A stretch of DNA of 64,000 bases from NCBI RefSeq assembly GCF_000349325.1, contig NC_020504.1:6172053-6236052 (forward strand), given 5' to 3'. The notes beneath the pieces are model-generated. The model had not been told where the DNA came from and did no database searches. It saw only the letters and a list, made by a program, of their open reading frames with translations. Of this stretch, positions 17,801 through 27,836 are shown in pieces. Every line of letters starts with the position of its first letter. The stretch's first letter is position 1. Source of the DNA: Streptomyces davaonensis JCM 4913 (GTDB lineage Bacteria > Actinomycetota > Actinomycetes > Streptomycetales > Streptomycetaceae). The position numbers were made by a program, and so were the translations under genes.

Positions 17801-19090
17801 GTGAGCGACAACTCTGTAGTACTGCGGTACGGCGACGGCGAGTACACCTACCCGGTGATCGACAGCACCGTCGGTGACAAGGGCTTCGACATCGGGAAGC
17901 TCCGCGCCCAGACCGGCCTGGTGACCCTGGACAGCGGCTACGGCAACACCGCCGCCTATAAATCCGCCATCACCTACCTCGATGGTGAGCAGGGCATCCT
18001 CCGGTATCGCGGCTACCCGATCGAGCAGCTGGCCGAGCGCTCCACCTTCCTGGAGGTCGCCTACCTGCTGATCAACGGTGAGCTGCCCACCGTCGACGAG
18101 CTGAGCACGTTCAAGAACGACATCACGCAGCACACGCTGCTGCACGAGGACGTCAAGAACTTCTACAAGGGCTTCCCGCGCGACGCCCACCCGATGGCGA
18201 TGCTGTCCTCGGTGGTCTCCGCGCTGTCGACGTTCTACCAGGACAGCCACAACCCGTTCGACGAGAAGCAGCGCAACCTCTCGACCATTCGCCTGCTCGC
18301 GAAGCTTCCGACGATCGCCGCCTACGCGTACAAGAAGTCCATCGGCCACCCGTTCGTCTACCCGCGCAATGACCTCGGCTACGTCGAGAACTTCCTGCGG
18401 ATGACGTTCTCGGTGCCGGCCCAGGAGTTCGAGCTCGACCCGGTCGTCGTCTCCGCCCTCGACAAGCTGCTGATCCTGCACGCGGACCACGAGCAGAACT
18501 GTTCGACCTCCACGGTCCGTCTGGTCGGCTCCTCGCAGGCGAACATGTTCGCCTCGATCTCGGCCGGCATCTCCGCCCTGTGGGGCCCGCTGCACGGCGG
18601 CGCCAACCAGTCGGTGCTGGAGATGCTGGAGGGCATCCAGAACAACGGCGGCGACGTCGACTCCTTCATCCGCAAGGTGAAGAACAAGGAGGACGGCGTC
18701 CGCCTGATGGGCTTCGGCCACCGGGTGTACAAGTCCTTCGACCCGCGCGCGAAGATCATCAAGGCCGCCGCGCACGACGTCCTCTCGGCCCTCGGCAAGT
18801 CCGACGAGCTGCTGGACATCGCCCTGAAGCTGGAGGAGCACGCGCTCTCGGACGACTACTTCGTCCAGCGCAACCTCTACCCCAACGTCGACTTCTACAC
18901 CGGCCTGATCTACCGCGCCATGGGCTTCCCGACCGAGATGTTCACGGTCCTCTTCGCCCTCGGCCGCCTTCCGGGCTGGATCGCCCAGTGGCACGAGATG
19001 ATCAAGGAGCCCGGCTCCCGCATCGGTCGCCCGCGCCAGATCTACACGGGTGTCGTGGAGCGGGACTTCGTCCCGGTCGAAGAGCGCTGA
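17801..19090 (+). CDS. gltA: Citrate synthase (type II)
   Basis: 429-aa enzyme joining acetyl-CoA and oxaloacetate, the entry step of the TCA cycle. Catalytic regions are LHADHEQN, LWGPLHGGANQS, the signature GFGHRVYKSFDPRAK with its His, and PNVDFYTGLIY carrying the catalytic Asp. Length and the N-terminal beta domain (YGDGEYTYPVIDSTVGD) fit the type II hexameric group. The GTG at 17801 (GAGGGATGAC upstream) is chosen; an alternative GTG lies four codons earlier at 17789. Streptomyces workers call this gene citA. Two strong palindromes upstream suggest specific regulation. Confidence 0.97.
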   Translation: MSDNSVVLRYGDGEYTYPVIDSTVGDKGFDIGKLRAQTGLVTLDSGYGNTAAYKSAITYLDGEQGILRYRGYPIEQLAERSTFLEVAYLLINGELPTVDELSTFKNDITQHTLLHEDVKNFYKGFPRDAHPMAMLSSVVSALSTFYQDSHNPFDEKQRNLSTIRLLAKLPTIAAYAYKKSIGHPFVYPRNDLGYVENFLRMTFSVPAQEFELDPVVVSALDKLLILHADHEQNCSTSTVRLVGSSQANMFASISAGISALWGPLHGGANQSVLEMLEGIQNNGGDVDSFIRKVKNKEDGVRLMGFGHRVYKSFDPRAKIIKAAAHDVLSALGKSDELLDIALKLEEHALSDDYFVQRNLYPNVDFYTGLIYRAMGFPTEMFTVLFALGRLPGWIAQWHEMIKEPGSRIGRPRQIYTGVVERDFVPVEER

Positions 19091-19133
19091 CGCGACAGGA
19101 CTCGCGACAGGACTGAAGACGCAGCACATGTGA

Positions 19134-19182
19134 AAGGCGCCCTGGCGCCGGTCCCCCCACGGGCCGACGTCCAGGGCGCCTT
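19134..19182 (+). terminator. Citrate synthase terminator
   Basis: Perfect 12-bp arms AAGGCGCCCTGG and CCAGGGCGCCTT with a 25-base loop, 43 bases past the stop. Confidence 0.85.
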
Positions 19183-19591
19183 CCCATGTCCCGGTGCGGA
19201 TTCCCCCCACGGGATCCGGCCGGGCGTCTGTGAGGACAGCGCCTGAATCGCTGTTGTTCGGTACTGCGTTGAGCAGAACGGGCAGAAGTTCTCGTACTAC
19301 TCGGTGTGCGGTGGTGCTCGGTGTGCGGTCTGCCGGGACAACGCACGCTCGGGAGGGCCGCTCAAGCTCCCCGGTGTGCGTGCCCCGGCAACGCATCTCT
19401 GAGGAAGTCCCCCAAGACATTCCCCAGATGCCAGTTCGCGCCCCCCAAGACGCTTCCTGACATCGCCAACTTAGACCTTCGAACCCCTTCGATGGTTACG
19501 TTCACATCACTGTGATCTGCGTCTCTTGCATATGTCCGTTAGATGCGCAAGAGCCCCGATACACCGAACGAGACCCAAGCGTAAGGATGAT
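19183..19591. other. Non-coding gap between convergent genes
   Basis: About 400 bases between the citrate synthase and copA terminators. I see no convincing gene, ribosome site or RNA fold. Short open frames here have no recognisable protein sequence. Local composition is more AT-rich near 19,490-19,560. Confidence 0.5.
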
Positions 19592-19628
19592 GCGCGAGCC
19601 TTGTGAAGAGCTTATGTGAGGCTCGCGC
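19592..19628 (-). terminator. copA terminator
   Basis: Perfect 9-bp arms GCGCGAGCC and GGCTCGCGC with a 19-base loop, 18 bases beyond the copA stop on the minus strand. Confidence 0.7.
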
Positions 19629-19645
19629 CGGACTCCAAGGGGGTC

Positions 19646-21901
19646 CTAACGGAAAGTCCGCAGTCGAAGGCTGTTTGTGACGACGAACACCGAGGAGAAG
19701 GCCATCGCCGCCCCCGCGATCATCGGGTTCAGCAACCCGGCCGCGGCCAGCGGCAGCGCGGCCACGTTGTAACCGAACGCCCATACAAGGTTTCCCTTGA
19801 TCGTGGCGAGCGTCCGCCGGGACAGCCGGATCGCGTCCGCCGCCACCCGCAGATCCCCGCGCACCAGCGTCAGATCCCCGGCCTCGATCGCCGCGTCCGT
19901 CCCGGTTCCCATCGCGAGCCCCAGATCGGCAGTGGCGAGCGCCGCCGCGTCGTTGACGCCGTCGCCGACCATGGCGACCGTCCGTCCCTCGCCCTGAAGC
20001 CGCCGTACCGCCTCGACCTTCTCCTCGGGCAGCACCTCGGCGATCACCTGCTCGATCCCGACCGTCCGCGCCACCGCCTCGGCCACCGCCCGGTTGTCCC
20101 CGGTCAGCAGCACCGGCGTCAGCCCCAGCGCGCGCAGCTCGCGCACGGCCTCGGCGCTGGTCTCCTTGACCGTGTCGGCGACCGCCAGCACGGCCCGCGG
20201 CTCCCCGTCCCAGCCGGCCACGACGGCCGTACGTCCCTCTCCCTCGGCCTTCTCGCGCGCCCGGGCCAACTCCCCGGGCAGTTCGGCGAAGAGGCGTCCC
20301 ACGGCGACCTCATGGCCCTCCACGCGTCCGCGTACGCCGCGTCCGGGCACGTTCTCGAAGTGCTCGGCCACCGGCAGATTCCCGGCCCGCTCCTCGGCGC
20401 CCTGGGCGACCGCGCGGGCGACGGGGTGCTCGGAGGCGTGCTCCAGGGCGCCCGCGAGCCGCAGCGCCTGCTTCTCGTCGGTGCCCTCGGCGACGTACAC
20501 CTCGTGGAGGGTCATCCGGCCCGTGGTCACCGTGCCGGTCTTGTCGAGGACGACGGTGTCGACCCTGCGGGTGGACTCCAGCACCTCGGGGCCCTTGATC
20601 AGGATGCCCAGCTGGGCGCCCCGTCCGGTGCCGACCAGCAGCGCGGTCGGGGTGGCGAGGCCGAGCGCGCACGGGCAGGCGATGATCAGGACGGCGACGG
20701 CCGCGGTGAACGCGTCCACCGTGTCACCGGTCGCGCCGAGCCAGCCGCCGAAGGTGGCGACCGCGAGCGCGAGCACCACCGGCACGAACACCGCGGAGAT
20801 CCGGTCCGCGAGCCGCTGCACCTCGGCCTTGCCGCTCTGCGCGTCCTCCACCAGTTTGGCCATCCGCGCCAGCTGGGTGTCGGCGCCGACCCGGGTGGCC
20901 TCGACGACGAGGCGCCCGCCGGAGTTCACCGTCGCCCCCGTGACGGTGTCCCCGGCCGCCACGTCCACCGGCACGGACTCCCCGGTCAGCATGGACGCGT
21001 CCACCGCGGAGACGCCCTCGACGACGGTGCCGTCGGTGGCGATCTTCTCGCCGGGCCGTACGACGAACCGGTCCCCGACGGCCAGTTCGGCCACCGGGAT
21101 CCGCCGCTCACGCCCGCCCCGCAGGACGGCCACGTCCTTGGCGCCCAGATCCATCAGCGCCCGCAGCGCCGCTCCCGCGCGCCGCTTGGCGCGGGCTTCG
21201 AGCCACCGCCCCAACAGAATGAAGGCGACGACCCCGGAGGCCACTTCGAGGTAGATCGCGGAGGCGCCGTCCATGCCGCCGACGGTGAGCCGGAAGCTCT
21301 CCCGCATCCCGGGCATGCCCGCGTCCCCGAAGAACAGCGCCCACAGCGACCACCCGAACGCGGCCAGCGTGCCGACCGAGACCAGGGTGTCCATGGTCGC
21401 GGCGCCGTGCCGGGCGTTGGTCCAGGCGGCCCGGTGGAAGGGCAGCCCGCCCCACACGACCACCGGCGCGGCGAGCGTGAGCGCCAGCCACTGCCAGTTG
21501 TCGAACTGGAGCGTGGGAATCATGGAGAGCAGCACGACGGGCGCGGCGAGCAGCGCGGAGACGGTGAACCGGCTCCGGTAGTCGGCGAGTTCGGGATCCG
21601 CGGCCGCTTCCGTGGCCGCTTCCGTCGCTGCGACGGGTGCCGGGGCGGGCTCCTCGGCCGTGTACCCCGTCTTCACGACCGTGGCGATCAGATCGGCCAC
21701 CTCGACGCCCGCCGGGTAGCTGACCCGCGCCTTCTCGGTCGCGTAGTTGACGCTGGCGGTGACCCCGTCCATCCGGTTGAGCTTCTTCTCGACGCGGGCC
21801 GCGCAGGAGGCGCAGGTCATCCCGCCGATGAGCAGCTCGACCTCGGAGGGGGGCGGCCCCTCGGCGGTGGGCGTTATCGGGGCGGGAGCGGTGGAGGACA
21901 T
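19646..21901 (-). CDS. copA: Copper-exporting P1B-type ATPase
   Basis: 751-aa heavy-metal transporting ATPase. The N-terminal metal-binding domain has GMTCASC (C30, C33). The membrane metal site is IIACPCALG (C409-P-C411), the CPC of Cu(+) pumps. DKTGTVT has the phosphorylated Asp at residue 453. The SEHPVA motif and [10 protein letters not shown] follow, and YN with MxxSS-like residues in the last helices fits the Cu(+) subgroup. The ATG at 21901 has GGAG 8 bases upstream. It lies 19 bases after the copZ gene, and a CsoR-type operator precedes both. It should remove excess cytosolic copper. Confidence 0.95.
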   Translation of the reverse strand: MSSTAPAPITPTAEGPPPSEVELLIGGMTCASCAARVEKKLNRMDGVTASVNYATEKARVSYPAGVEVADLIATVVKTGYTAEEPAPAPVAATEAATEAAADPELADYRSRFTVSALLAAPVVLLSMIPTLQFDNWQWLALTLAAPVVVWGGLPFHRAAWTNARHGAATMDTLVSVGTLAAFGWSLWALFFGDAGMPGMRESFRLTVGGMDGASAIYLEVASGVVAFILLGRWLEARAKRRAGAALRALMDLGAKDVAVLRGGRERRIPVAELAVGDRFVVRPGEKIATDGTVVEGVSAVDASMLTGESVPVDVAAGDTVTGATVNSGGRLVVEATRVGADTQLARMAKLVEDAQSGKAEVQRLADRISAVFVPVVLALAVATFGGWLGATGDTVDAFTAAVAVLIIACPCALGLATPTALLVGTGRGAQLGILIKGPEVLESTRRVDTVVLDKTGTVTTGRMTLHEVYVAEGTDEKQALRLAGALEHASEHPVARAVAQGAEERAGNLPVAEHFENVPGRGVRGRVEGHEVAVGRLFAELPGELARAREKAEGEGRTAVVAGWDGEPRAVLAVADTVKETSAEAVRELRALGLTPVLLTGDNRAVAEAVARTVGIEQVIAEVLPEEKVEAVRRLQGEGRTVAMVGDGVNDAAALATADLGLAMGTGTDAAIEAGDLTLVRGDLRVAADAIRLSRRTLATIKGNLVWAFGYNVAALPLAAAGLLNPMIAGAAMAFSSVFVVTNSLRLRTFR

Positions 21902-21920
21902 GACCGGGACTCCGTACGGT

Positions 21921-22136
21921 TCAGGCGGTGCCGACGAGCTCGAACCCGGCCTCGTCCACGGCCGCGCGCACATCCTCCTCGCGCAGCGCCTCCGCGGAGA
22001 CCACGGTCACCTCTCCGGTGGAGGCGACGGCCTTCACGGAGCTGACGCCGGGCAGCTCGGAGATCTCGCCGGAGACGGCGCCCTCGCAGTGTCCGCAGCT
22101 CATCCCGCTGACCTTGTAGACGGCGCTCACGCTCAT
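21921..22136 (-). CDS. copZ: Copper chaperone
   Basis: 71-aa heavy-metal-associated domain. The metal-binding loop is [11 protein letters not shown], with the MxCxxC pattern, in a ferredoxin-like fold ([15 protein letters not shown]). It hands Cu(+) to the CopA pump encoded 19 bases downstream. The ATG at 22136 has GAGGAG at good spacing, which settles the start over an upstream in-frame ATG at 22199. Expression is probably induced by copper through the operator at 22203-22219. Confidence 0.95.
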   Translation of the reverse strand: MSVSAVYKVSGMSCGHCEGAVSGEISELPGVSSVKAVASTGEVTVVSAEALREEDVRAAVDEAGFELVGTA

Positions 22137-22202
22137 GTTGTTCTCCTCGTCGAGGCATGTGGGGCTCAGGGGGTCCACGAGGGTACCCGCTACCTCCACG
22201 GT

Positions 22203-22219
22203 ATACCCCTATGGGGTAT
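22203..22219 (-). promoter_or_regulatory. CsoR-type copper-responsive operator
   Basis: ATACCCC, TAT, GGGGTAT is an inverted repeat matching the G-tract operators (TACCCnnnnGGGGTA type) of the Cu(I) sensor CsoR. It lies 67 bases upstream of the copZ ATG. No csoR gene is in the window, so the repressor must be encoded elsewhere. Confidence 0.85.
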
Positions 22220-22284
22220 TTCTCCAACAAGGGGCGGCCGTCAGGTTGGGCTGATTTGTTCGATCCTTATGGTATTTACGCCCT

Positions 22285-23478
22285 ATGTCGCAGGCCGGGA
22301 CGCTCATCCTGATCATGTCCATCGCGGTGCTGGCGCCGCTGCTCGCGCACGGCGTGGCCCGCCTGCTCCCCGTCCCGCTCGTCATCTTCGAGATCACCCT
22401 GGGCATCCTGGTCGGCCCGGACGTACTCGGCTGGGCGGGCCGGGGTGAGGTCATCGACACCCTCGCCGACCTCGGCCTGGCGATGCTGATCTTCCTCGCG
22501 GGCTACGAGATCGAGTTCGACAAGATCCGCGGCGACACCCTGCGCCGCTCGGCATGGGCCTGGCTGATCGCGCTGGCGGTGGGCCTGAGCCTCGCCACCC
22601 TGATCTCCGGCTTCGACCGCGGCGTCTACATCGGTACGGCGCTGACCAGCACCGCCCTCGGCACCGTGATGCCCCTGCTGCGCGACGCGGGCGCGCTGCG
22701 CTCCCGGTTCGGCTCGGTGATGATGGCGTTCGGCGCGGTGGGGGAGTTCGGCCCGATCATCGCCATCGCCCTGCTGCTGAGCGGCCGTTCACCGGGTCGC
22801 TCGACGGCGGTGCTCGCCGCGTTCGCGCTGCTGACGGCGGCGGTCGTGTGGTGGGCGACGCGCCCGCGTCCGCCGTGGTTCTCCCGGGTGGTCGAGGTGA
22901 CCCTCCACACGAGCGGTCAGTTCGCCGTACGACTGGTGGTGCTGCTGCTGGCGGTGATGCTCGGGCTGGCCCAGGCGCTGGGCCTGGACACCCTGCTGGG
23001 CGCCTTCGCCGCGGGAGTGATCGCCCGCCTGGTGCTGCACGGGTCGGCACCGGGAAGCGCCGAGCCGGTGATGGAGAAGGTGGAGGCGATGGGCTTCGGC
23101 TTCCTGGTCCCGCTCTTCTACGTCGTCACAGGCATCGAGTTCGACCTGGACGCCCTGCTCTCCGGCGGCCGCGTACTGCTGCTCCTGCCGGTGTTCCTGG
23201 TCCTGTTCCTCGTGGTCCGAGGCCTCCCGGTGTACGCCTTGGCCCCAAGGGACTTGGCCCCCCGAGACCGCAAGGCCCTGACCCTCTTCGCCGCCACGGC
23301 CCTCCCCTTGGTCGTGGCCATCACCACCATCGGCGTCGACGCGGGCACGATGCGCACGGACGAGGCGGCAGCCTTGGTGGGGGCGGCGATGGTGTCGGTA
23401 CTGGTGTTCCCGCTGGCGGGGTTGCGTTTGCGAGGGGGGCGAGGGAAGCCGGTGAAAGAGGAGGAGGAGGCTTGGTGA
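22285..23478 (+). CDS. Cation:proton antiporter (KefB/CPA2 type)
   Basis: 397-aa membrane protein with about 12 hydrophobic helices. Conserved features of the Na(+)/H(+) exchanger superfamily are ILVGPDVLGW near the start, AMLIFLAGYEIEFDKI and STALGTVMPLLRD, then GLDTLLGAFAAGVIARL. No cytosolic regulatory domain is attached. It exchanges monovalent cations (Na(+) or K(+)) for protons; the ion is not resolved by sequence. The ATG follows an AT-rich stretch without a clear ribosome site. It is divergent from copZ. Confidence 0.87.
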   Translation: MSQAGTLILIMSIAVLAPLLAHGVARLLPVPLVIFEITLGILVGPDVLGWAGRGEVIDTLADLGLAMLIFLAGYEIEFDKIRGDTLRRSAWAWLIALAVGLSLATLISGFDRGVYIGTALTSTALGTVMPLLRDAGALRSRFGSVMMAFGAVGEFGPIIAIALLLSGRSPGRSTAVLAAFALLTAAVVWWATRPRPPWFSRVVEVTLHTSGQFAVRLVVLLLAVMLGLAQALGLDTLLGAFAAGVIARLVLHGSAPGSAEPVMEKVEAMGFGFLVPLFYVVTGIEFDLDALLSGGRVLLLLPVFLVLFLVVRGLPVYALAPRDLAPRDRKALTLFAATALPLVVAITTIGVDAGTMRTDEAAALVGAAMVSVLVFPLAGLRLRGGRGKPVKEEEEAW

Positions 23479-23523
23479 ACTCCGGACCGGGAGCCTTCCC
23501 CCGGAGGAAAGGAGCACAGCCCC

Positions 23524-24564
23524 ATGCGAGCCGTAGTCTTCGAGCAATACGGTGAACCCGCCGACGTACGCCACGTGCCCGACCCCCAACCCGCCGACCA
23601 CGGAGTCGTCGTACGGGTCGAGGCCACCGGCCTCTGCCGCAGCGACTGGCACGGCTGGCAGGGCCACGACCCCGACATCACCTTGCCGCACGTCCCCGGC
23701 CATGAACTGGCCGGCGTCATCGAGGCGGTGGGCCCCCGCGTCACCGGCTGGCGCCAAGGCGACCGTGTCACCGCCCCCTTCGTCTGCGCCTGCGGAAGCT
23801 GTCCGTCCTGTGCGGCGGGCGACCAGCAGGTGTGCGAGCGGCAGACCCAGCCCGGCTTCACCCACTGGGGCTCCTTCGCCCAGTACGTGGCCCTCGACCA
23901 CGCCGACGTGAACCTGGTCGCCGTCCCCGACGGCCTGTCCTTCGCCACCGCCGCCTCGCTCGGCTGCCGGTTCGCCACCGCGTTCCGTGCGGTCGTGCAG
24001 CAGGGCCGGGTCGCGGCCGGGGAGTGGGTCGCGGTGCACGGCTGCGGCGGCGTCGGCCTGTCGGCGGTGATGATCGCGGCCGCCTCGGGCGCCCGGGTCG
24101 TCGCCATCGACGTATCCCCGAAGGCCCTGGACCTGGCAAGGAAGTTCGGGGCGGCGCACTGTGTGGACGCGGCGACCGTGCCGGACACGGCAGTGGCGGT
24201 CCGTGAACTGACCGGCGGCGCCCATCTCTCCCTCGACGCCCTCGGCTCGCCCGCCACTTGCGCGGCCTCGGTGAACTGCCTGCGCCGCCGCGGCCGGCAC
24301 GTCCAGGTCGGCCTGCTGCCCTCGGCCGACGGCACCACCCCCGTTCCCATGGCCCGCGCCATCGGCTGGGAGCTGGAGATCCTCGGCAGCCACGGCATGG
24401 CCGCGCACACCTACCCGCCGATGCTGGAGCTGGTCCGCGCGGGGGTGCTGCGCCCCGACCTCCTGGTCACCTCCACGATCACGCTGGAGGAGACCCCGGC
24501 CGCGCTGGCGGCGATGGGCACGGCCGGGGGGTCGGGGGTGACGGTCATCGAGCCCTGGGCCTGA
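23524..24564 (+). CDS. Zinc-dependent alcohol dehydrogenase
   Basis: 346-aa medium-chain dehydrogenase. Catalytic zinc region CRSDWHGW and [13 protein letters not shown], structural zinc region [17 protein letters not shown] with four cysteines, and NAD-binding loop [21 protein letters not shown]. Oxidises an alcohol using NAD(P); the substrate is not predictable. GGAGG and AAGGAG precede the ATG. The gene is downstream of the antiporter with a 45-base gap and may be cotranscribed. Confidence 0.92.
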   Translation: MRAVVFEQYGEPADVRHVPDPQPADHGVVVRVEATGLCRSDWHGWQGHDPDITLPHVPGHELAGVIEAVGPRVTGWRQGDRVTAPFVCACGSCPSCAAGDQQVCERQTQPGFTHWGSFAQYVALDHADVNLVAVPDGLSFATAASLGCRFATAFRAVVQQGRVAAGEWVAVHGCGGVGLSAVMIAAASGARVVAIDVSPKALDLARKFGAAHCVDAATVPDTAVAVRELTGGAHLSLDALGSPATCAASVNCLRRRGRHVQVGLLPSADGTTPVPMARAIGWELEILGSHGMAAHTYPPMLELVRAGVLRPDLLVTSTITLEETPAALAAMGTAGGSGVTVIEPWA

Positions 24565-24590
24565 GAGTCCGTGTCCCGGGCTCCGAGGGC

Positions 24591-24791
24591 TCAGTCCTCT
24601 CTTCGGCCGCGGTTGCCGGGGCGGGCGGCGACCCAGGCGCGCACCGTGTCGGCGTACCAGAAGGGCTTGCCGCCCTCCACGTGGTCAGGCGGGGGCAGCA
24701 GACCGTGCTTGCGATAGGACCGCACGGTGTCGGGCTGCACGCGGATGTGCGCCGCGATCTCCTTGTAGGACCAGAGCCGTCGGTCGGTCAT
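24591..24791 (-). CDS. Small MerR-like/excisionase-type helix-turn-helix protein
   Basis: 66-aa DNA-binding protein. WSYKEIAAHIRVQPDTVRSYR is a winged-helix turn of the MerR/Xis kind, and GGKPFWYADTVRAWV is the usual wing and end of this family. The ATG at 24791 is preceded by GGGAGGTG with 6 bases spacing, which decides it over a GTG three codons earlier. It has no effector domain. No integrase or mobile element is adjacent, so it is probably a chromosomal regulator of unknown target. Confidence 0.8.
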   Translation of the reverse strand: MTDRRLWSYKEIAAHIRVQPDTVRSYRKHGLLPPPDHVEGGKPFWYADTVRAWVAARPGNRGRRED

Positions 24792-25043
24792 GTCGTGCAC
24801 CTCCCCGCGCGCGCCACGGCGGCGGCCGGGAACGGCCGTCGGGGGTACCGGACGCTGCGCTGGCGATCACAGAAGCCTGTGCCCGGTGAAACGACGCTCA
24901 GTGACCGCGGGGCAGCGGCTGTGTGCCGGGTGTGACGCAAGACCCGCGTAGGTGCGACATGTGTGACACAAGGGGGGTATTTGTGACGAGAGTGACACCT
25001 GGCGGCCGCCCTCCCTGGCCCGATCCTCGTCGTCTCGTCCGAA

Positions 25044-25088
25044 TGTCTGGACAAAACATTGACAGGGCTCAGTGGGCGGGGCTAGAAC
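25044..25088 (+). promoter_or_regulatory. Promoter and operator of the inositol operon
   Basis: TTGACA (25059-25064), 18 bases, TAGAAC (25083-25088) is a good housekeeping sigma promoter ending 30 bases before the iolC ATG. Immediately upstream is TGTCTGGACA (25044-25053), a near-palindrome of TGTC-GACA type like the GntR-family operators seen in inositol regulons. The remaining bases of the gap 24792-25043 show nothing recognisable. Confidence 0.65.
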
Positions 25089-25118
25089 ACCGGGGAGAGC
25101 CGATACGAAGGGAACGCG

Positions 25119-26123
25119 ATGGCGTACGACCTGATCACCATGGGGCGGATCGGCGTGGACCTGTATCCGTTGCAGACGGGCGTCCCCCTGCCGCAGGTCA
25201 CCTCCTTCGGCAAGTTCCTCGGCGGTTCGGCGACCAACGTCGCGGTCGCCGCCGCCCGCCTGGGCCGGAACACCGCCGTGATCACCCGCACCGGCGACGA
25301 CCCCTTCGGCACCTATCTGCACGAGGCCCTGCACGACTTCGGCGTCGACGACCGCTGGGTCACCCCGGTCCAGGGCCTGCCGACCCCGGTCACCTTCTGC
25401 GAGGTGTTCCCGCCGGACGACTTCCCGCTGTACTTCTACCGGCAGCCCAAGGCGCCGGACCTGGAGATCGATGCCCACGAACTCGACCTGGACGAGATCC
25501 GGGAAGCGAGGATCTTCTGGGTGACGGGAACGGGCCTGAGCGAGGAGCCCAGCCGTACGGCGACGCTGGCGGCCCTGGCGCACCGGGCGAAGTCGGGCAC
25601 GACGGTCTTCGACCTCGACTGGCGCCCGATGTTCTGGAAGAACCCGGACGACGCCCGCCCCTTCTACCGCGAGGCACTGCGCCACACCACGGTCGCCGTA
25701 GGCAACCTGGACGAGGTGGAAGTAGCCACGGGAGTGCGCGACCCGCACGCGGCGGCCCGAGCCCTGCTGGACGCCGGCGTGGAACTGGCGGTGGTGAAGC
25801 AGGGCCCCAAGGGAGTCCTGGCCGTACACCGCAACGGCGACCAGGCAGAGGTCCCGCCCCTCCCGGTGAAGGTCCTCAACGGCCTGGGCGCGGGCGACGC
25901 CTTCGGCGGCACCCTCTGCCACGGCCTCCTCAACGCCTGGGACCTGGAAACCCTGATGCGCCACGCCAACGCGGCCGGCGCGATCGTCGCCTCCCGCCTG
26001 GAGTGCTCGTCGGCCATGCCGACACGGGAAGAGGTAGAGGCGGCGCTCACAGCAGGAGCGGTACTAGCGCAACCAACCCAGCCACCCGCACCCGCCGAAG
26101 GCGAAGCCGAGGCCGACCGGTGA
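25119..26123 (+). CDS. iolC: 5-dehydro-2-deoxygluconokinase
   Basis: 334-aa PfkB-family kinase for the myo-inositol breakdown intermediate 2-deoxy-5-keto-gluconate. The N terminus is YDLITMGRIGVDLYPLQTG, and FGKFLGGSATNVAVAAARLG carries the sugar-binding glycines. LNGLGAGDAFGGTLCHGLL has the catalytic Asp of the GAGD motif. The family gives FxxWRP-like motifs such as DLDWRPMFWK. It heads the operon, and its TGA overlaps the next GTG. Context with iolB and iolD makes the assignment firm. Confidence 0.92.
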   Translation: MAYDLITMGRIGVDLYPLQTGVPLPQVTSFGKFLGGSATNVAVAAARLGRNTAVITRTGDDPFGTYLHEALHDFGVDDRWVTPVQGLPTPVTFCEVFPPDDFPLYFYRQPKAPDLEIDAHELDLDEIREARIFWVTGTGLSEEPSRTATLAALAHRAKSGTTVFDLDWRPMFWKNPDDARPFYREALRHTTVAVGNLDEVEVATGVRDPHAAARALLDAGVELAVVKQGPKGVLAVHRNGDQAEVPPLPVKVLNGLGAGDAFGGTLCHGLLNAWDLETLMRHANAAGAIVASRLECSSAMPTREEVEAALTAGAVLAQPTQPPAPAEGEAEADR

Positions 26124-27001
26124 CCGTCAACGTCGCGGAACTCGTCCGCACCCGCACCAGGCACCCTGAGGCCATCGCCGAAGCCGCGGCCCGCCGCAGA
26201 CGACGCCCGCTGCTGGGCGACTCCGGCCGCCTCATGATCGTCGCCGCCGACCACCCTGCCCGCGGAGCCCTGGGAGTAGGCGACCGCAAGTTCGCCATGG
26301 CCAACCGGGCCGACCTCCTCGAACGCCTCTGCCTGGCCCTCTCCCGCCCAGGCGTGGACGGAGTCCTGGCCACCGCCGACATCCTCGACGACCTCCTCCT
26401 GCTCGGCGCCCTCGACGACCGAGTGGTCATGGGCTCCATGAACCGCGGCGGCCTCCAAGGCGCCAGCTTCGAACTCGACGACCGCTTCACCGGCCACCGC
26501 CCCGAGGACATCCGCCGCCTGAACTTCGACGCCGGAAAGCTCCTCCTGCGCATCGACTACGACGACCCGGGCTCCCTGAACACCCTGGAGTCCACCGCCC
26601 GCGCCGTCGACGAGATGGCGGCCCGGCAACTCCCGCTGTTCGTCGAGCCGTTCATCAGCCGTCGCACGCCCGACGGGAAACTGAGCAACGATCTCTCCGC
26701 CGAAGCCGTCACCCGCTCCATCGCCATCGCCTCGGGCCTCGGCGGCAGTTCGGCCTACACCTGGCTCAAGGTCCCGGTCACCGCCAACCCGGACGACATG
26801 GCCCAGGTCATGGAGACCTCGACGCTGCCCGCCGTACTGCTCGGCGGCGATGTCGGAGACGATCAGGAGGCCGCGTACGAGAAGTGGCGCGGCGCCCTCC
26901 AACTCCCCACCGTGCGCGGCCTGGTGGTCGGCCGTTCGCTGCTGTACCCGGCGGACGGCGACGTGGCCGCCGCCGTGGACACCGCCGTAGGACTGCTGTG
27001 A
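26120..27001 (+). CDS. Cgl0159-family TIM-barrel protein, likely deoxyketogluconate aldolase
   Basis: 293-aa protein matching the (beta/alpha)8 family that NCBI names Cgl0159. Class I aldolase-like features include RLMIVAADHPARGALGV, LPLFVEPFIS and YTWLKVPVT, the last placing a Lys at a strand end. Located between iolC and iolB, it probably replaces IolJ and splits 2-deoxy-5-keto-gluconate 6-phosphate into dihydroxyacetone phosphate and malonate semialdehyde. The GTG start overlaps the iolC stop. The function is inferred from context. Confidence 0.85.
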   Translation: MTVNVAELVRTRTRHPEAIAEAAARRRRRPLLGDSGRLMIVAADHPARGALGVGDRKFAMANRADLLERLCLALSRPGVDGVLATADILDDLLLLGALDDRVVMGSMNRGGLQGASFELDDRFTGHRPEDIRRLNFDAGKLLLRIDYDDPGSLNTLESTARAVDEMAARQLPLFVEPFISRRTPDGKLSNDLSAEAVTRSIAIASGLGGSSAYTWLKVPVTANPDDMAQVMETSTLPAVLLGGDVGDDQEAAYEKWRGALQLPTVRGLVVGRSLLYPADGDVAAAVDTAVGLL

Positions 27002-27008
27002 GGGCCGC

Positions 27009-27836
27009 ATGACGACGACGAACAGGGACAGGGAGCTGTACGTCCCCAAGGGCACGACGGCGGACGCGGAGCACACGCTCAGCATTGATCCCAAGCGGGC
27101 CGGTTGGACCTACTGCGCGCTGCGGATCGTGGAGCTGGAGCCGGGCGCCACACACACCTTCGACGCCGGGGACAGCGAGTGGATCGTGCTGCCCCTCAAC
27201 GGCGGTTGTACGGTGCGAACAGAACAGCACGAGTTCCAACTCCTGGGCCGGGAAAGCGTCTTCGCGTCGGTCACCGACTTCGCGTACGTACCCCGAGACG
27301 CCCGGGCACAGATCGCCTCCGGCGCGGGTGGCCGCTTTGCTTTGGCAGGAGCAAGGTGCGAGCGACGACTCCCCGCCCGCTACGGCCCCGCGCCGGAGGT
27401 CCCCATGGAGGAGCGCGGCAGCGGCAACCGGCTGCGCCATGTGCGCAACTTCGCCTCCGCCGACGCCTTCGAGTGCGATCAGCTCATCGCGGTCGAGGTG
27501 ATCACCCCCGGCGGCAACTGGTCCTCGTACCCGCCGCACAAGCACGACGAGCACCGGCCGGGGGAGGAGACTGAACTTGAGGAGATCTACTACTTCGAGA
27601 TCGACGGCCCGCACGGCTTCGGCTACCAGCGCGTCTCCCCCTCCCGCGAGGGCGGCTCCGACGTACTCGCGGAGGTCCGCTCCGGTGATGTCGTCCTCGT
27701 CCCCGACGGCTGGCACGGCCCGTCGATCGCCCAGCCCGGCCATGACATGTACTACCTGAACGTGATGGCGGGCCCGGGGGAGACCCGGGAGTGGCGGATC
27801 TGTTTCCACCCCGACCACACGGAGGGCTACCGATGA
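27009..27836 (+). CDS. iolB: 5-deoxy-glucuronate isomerase
   Basis: 275-aa bicupin that converts 5-deoxy-glucuronate to 2-deoxy-5-keto-gluconate in inositol degradation. The C-terminal cupin has the metal ligands in SSYPPHKHDEHRPGEETELEE, with His and Glu at expected places, and a later LVPDGWHGPSIAQPGHDMYYLN. Length fits IolB. The gene starts 8 bases after the aldolase stop and its TGA overlaps the iolD ATG. Confidence 0.94.
   Translation: MTTTNRDRELYVPKGTTADAEHTLSIDPKRAGWTYCALRIVELEPGATHTFDAGDSEWIVLPLNGGCTVRTEQHEFQLLGRESVFASVTDFAYVPRDARAQIASGAGGRFALAGARCERRLPARYGPAPEVPMEERGSGNRLRHVRNFASADAFECDQLIAVEVITPGGNWSSYPPHKHDEHRPGEETELEEIYYFEIDGPHGFGYQRVSPSREGGSDVLAEVRSGDVVLVPDGWHGPSIAQPGHDMYYLNVMAGPGETREWRICFHPDHTEGYR

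Noticed and set aside
24591..24791. Excisionase-like protein as a sign of a mobile element
   Set aside because: No integrase, replication or transfer genes surround it and flanking genes look chromosomal.
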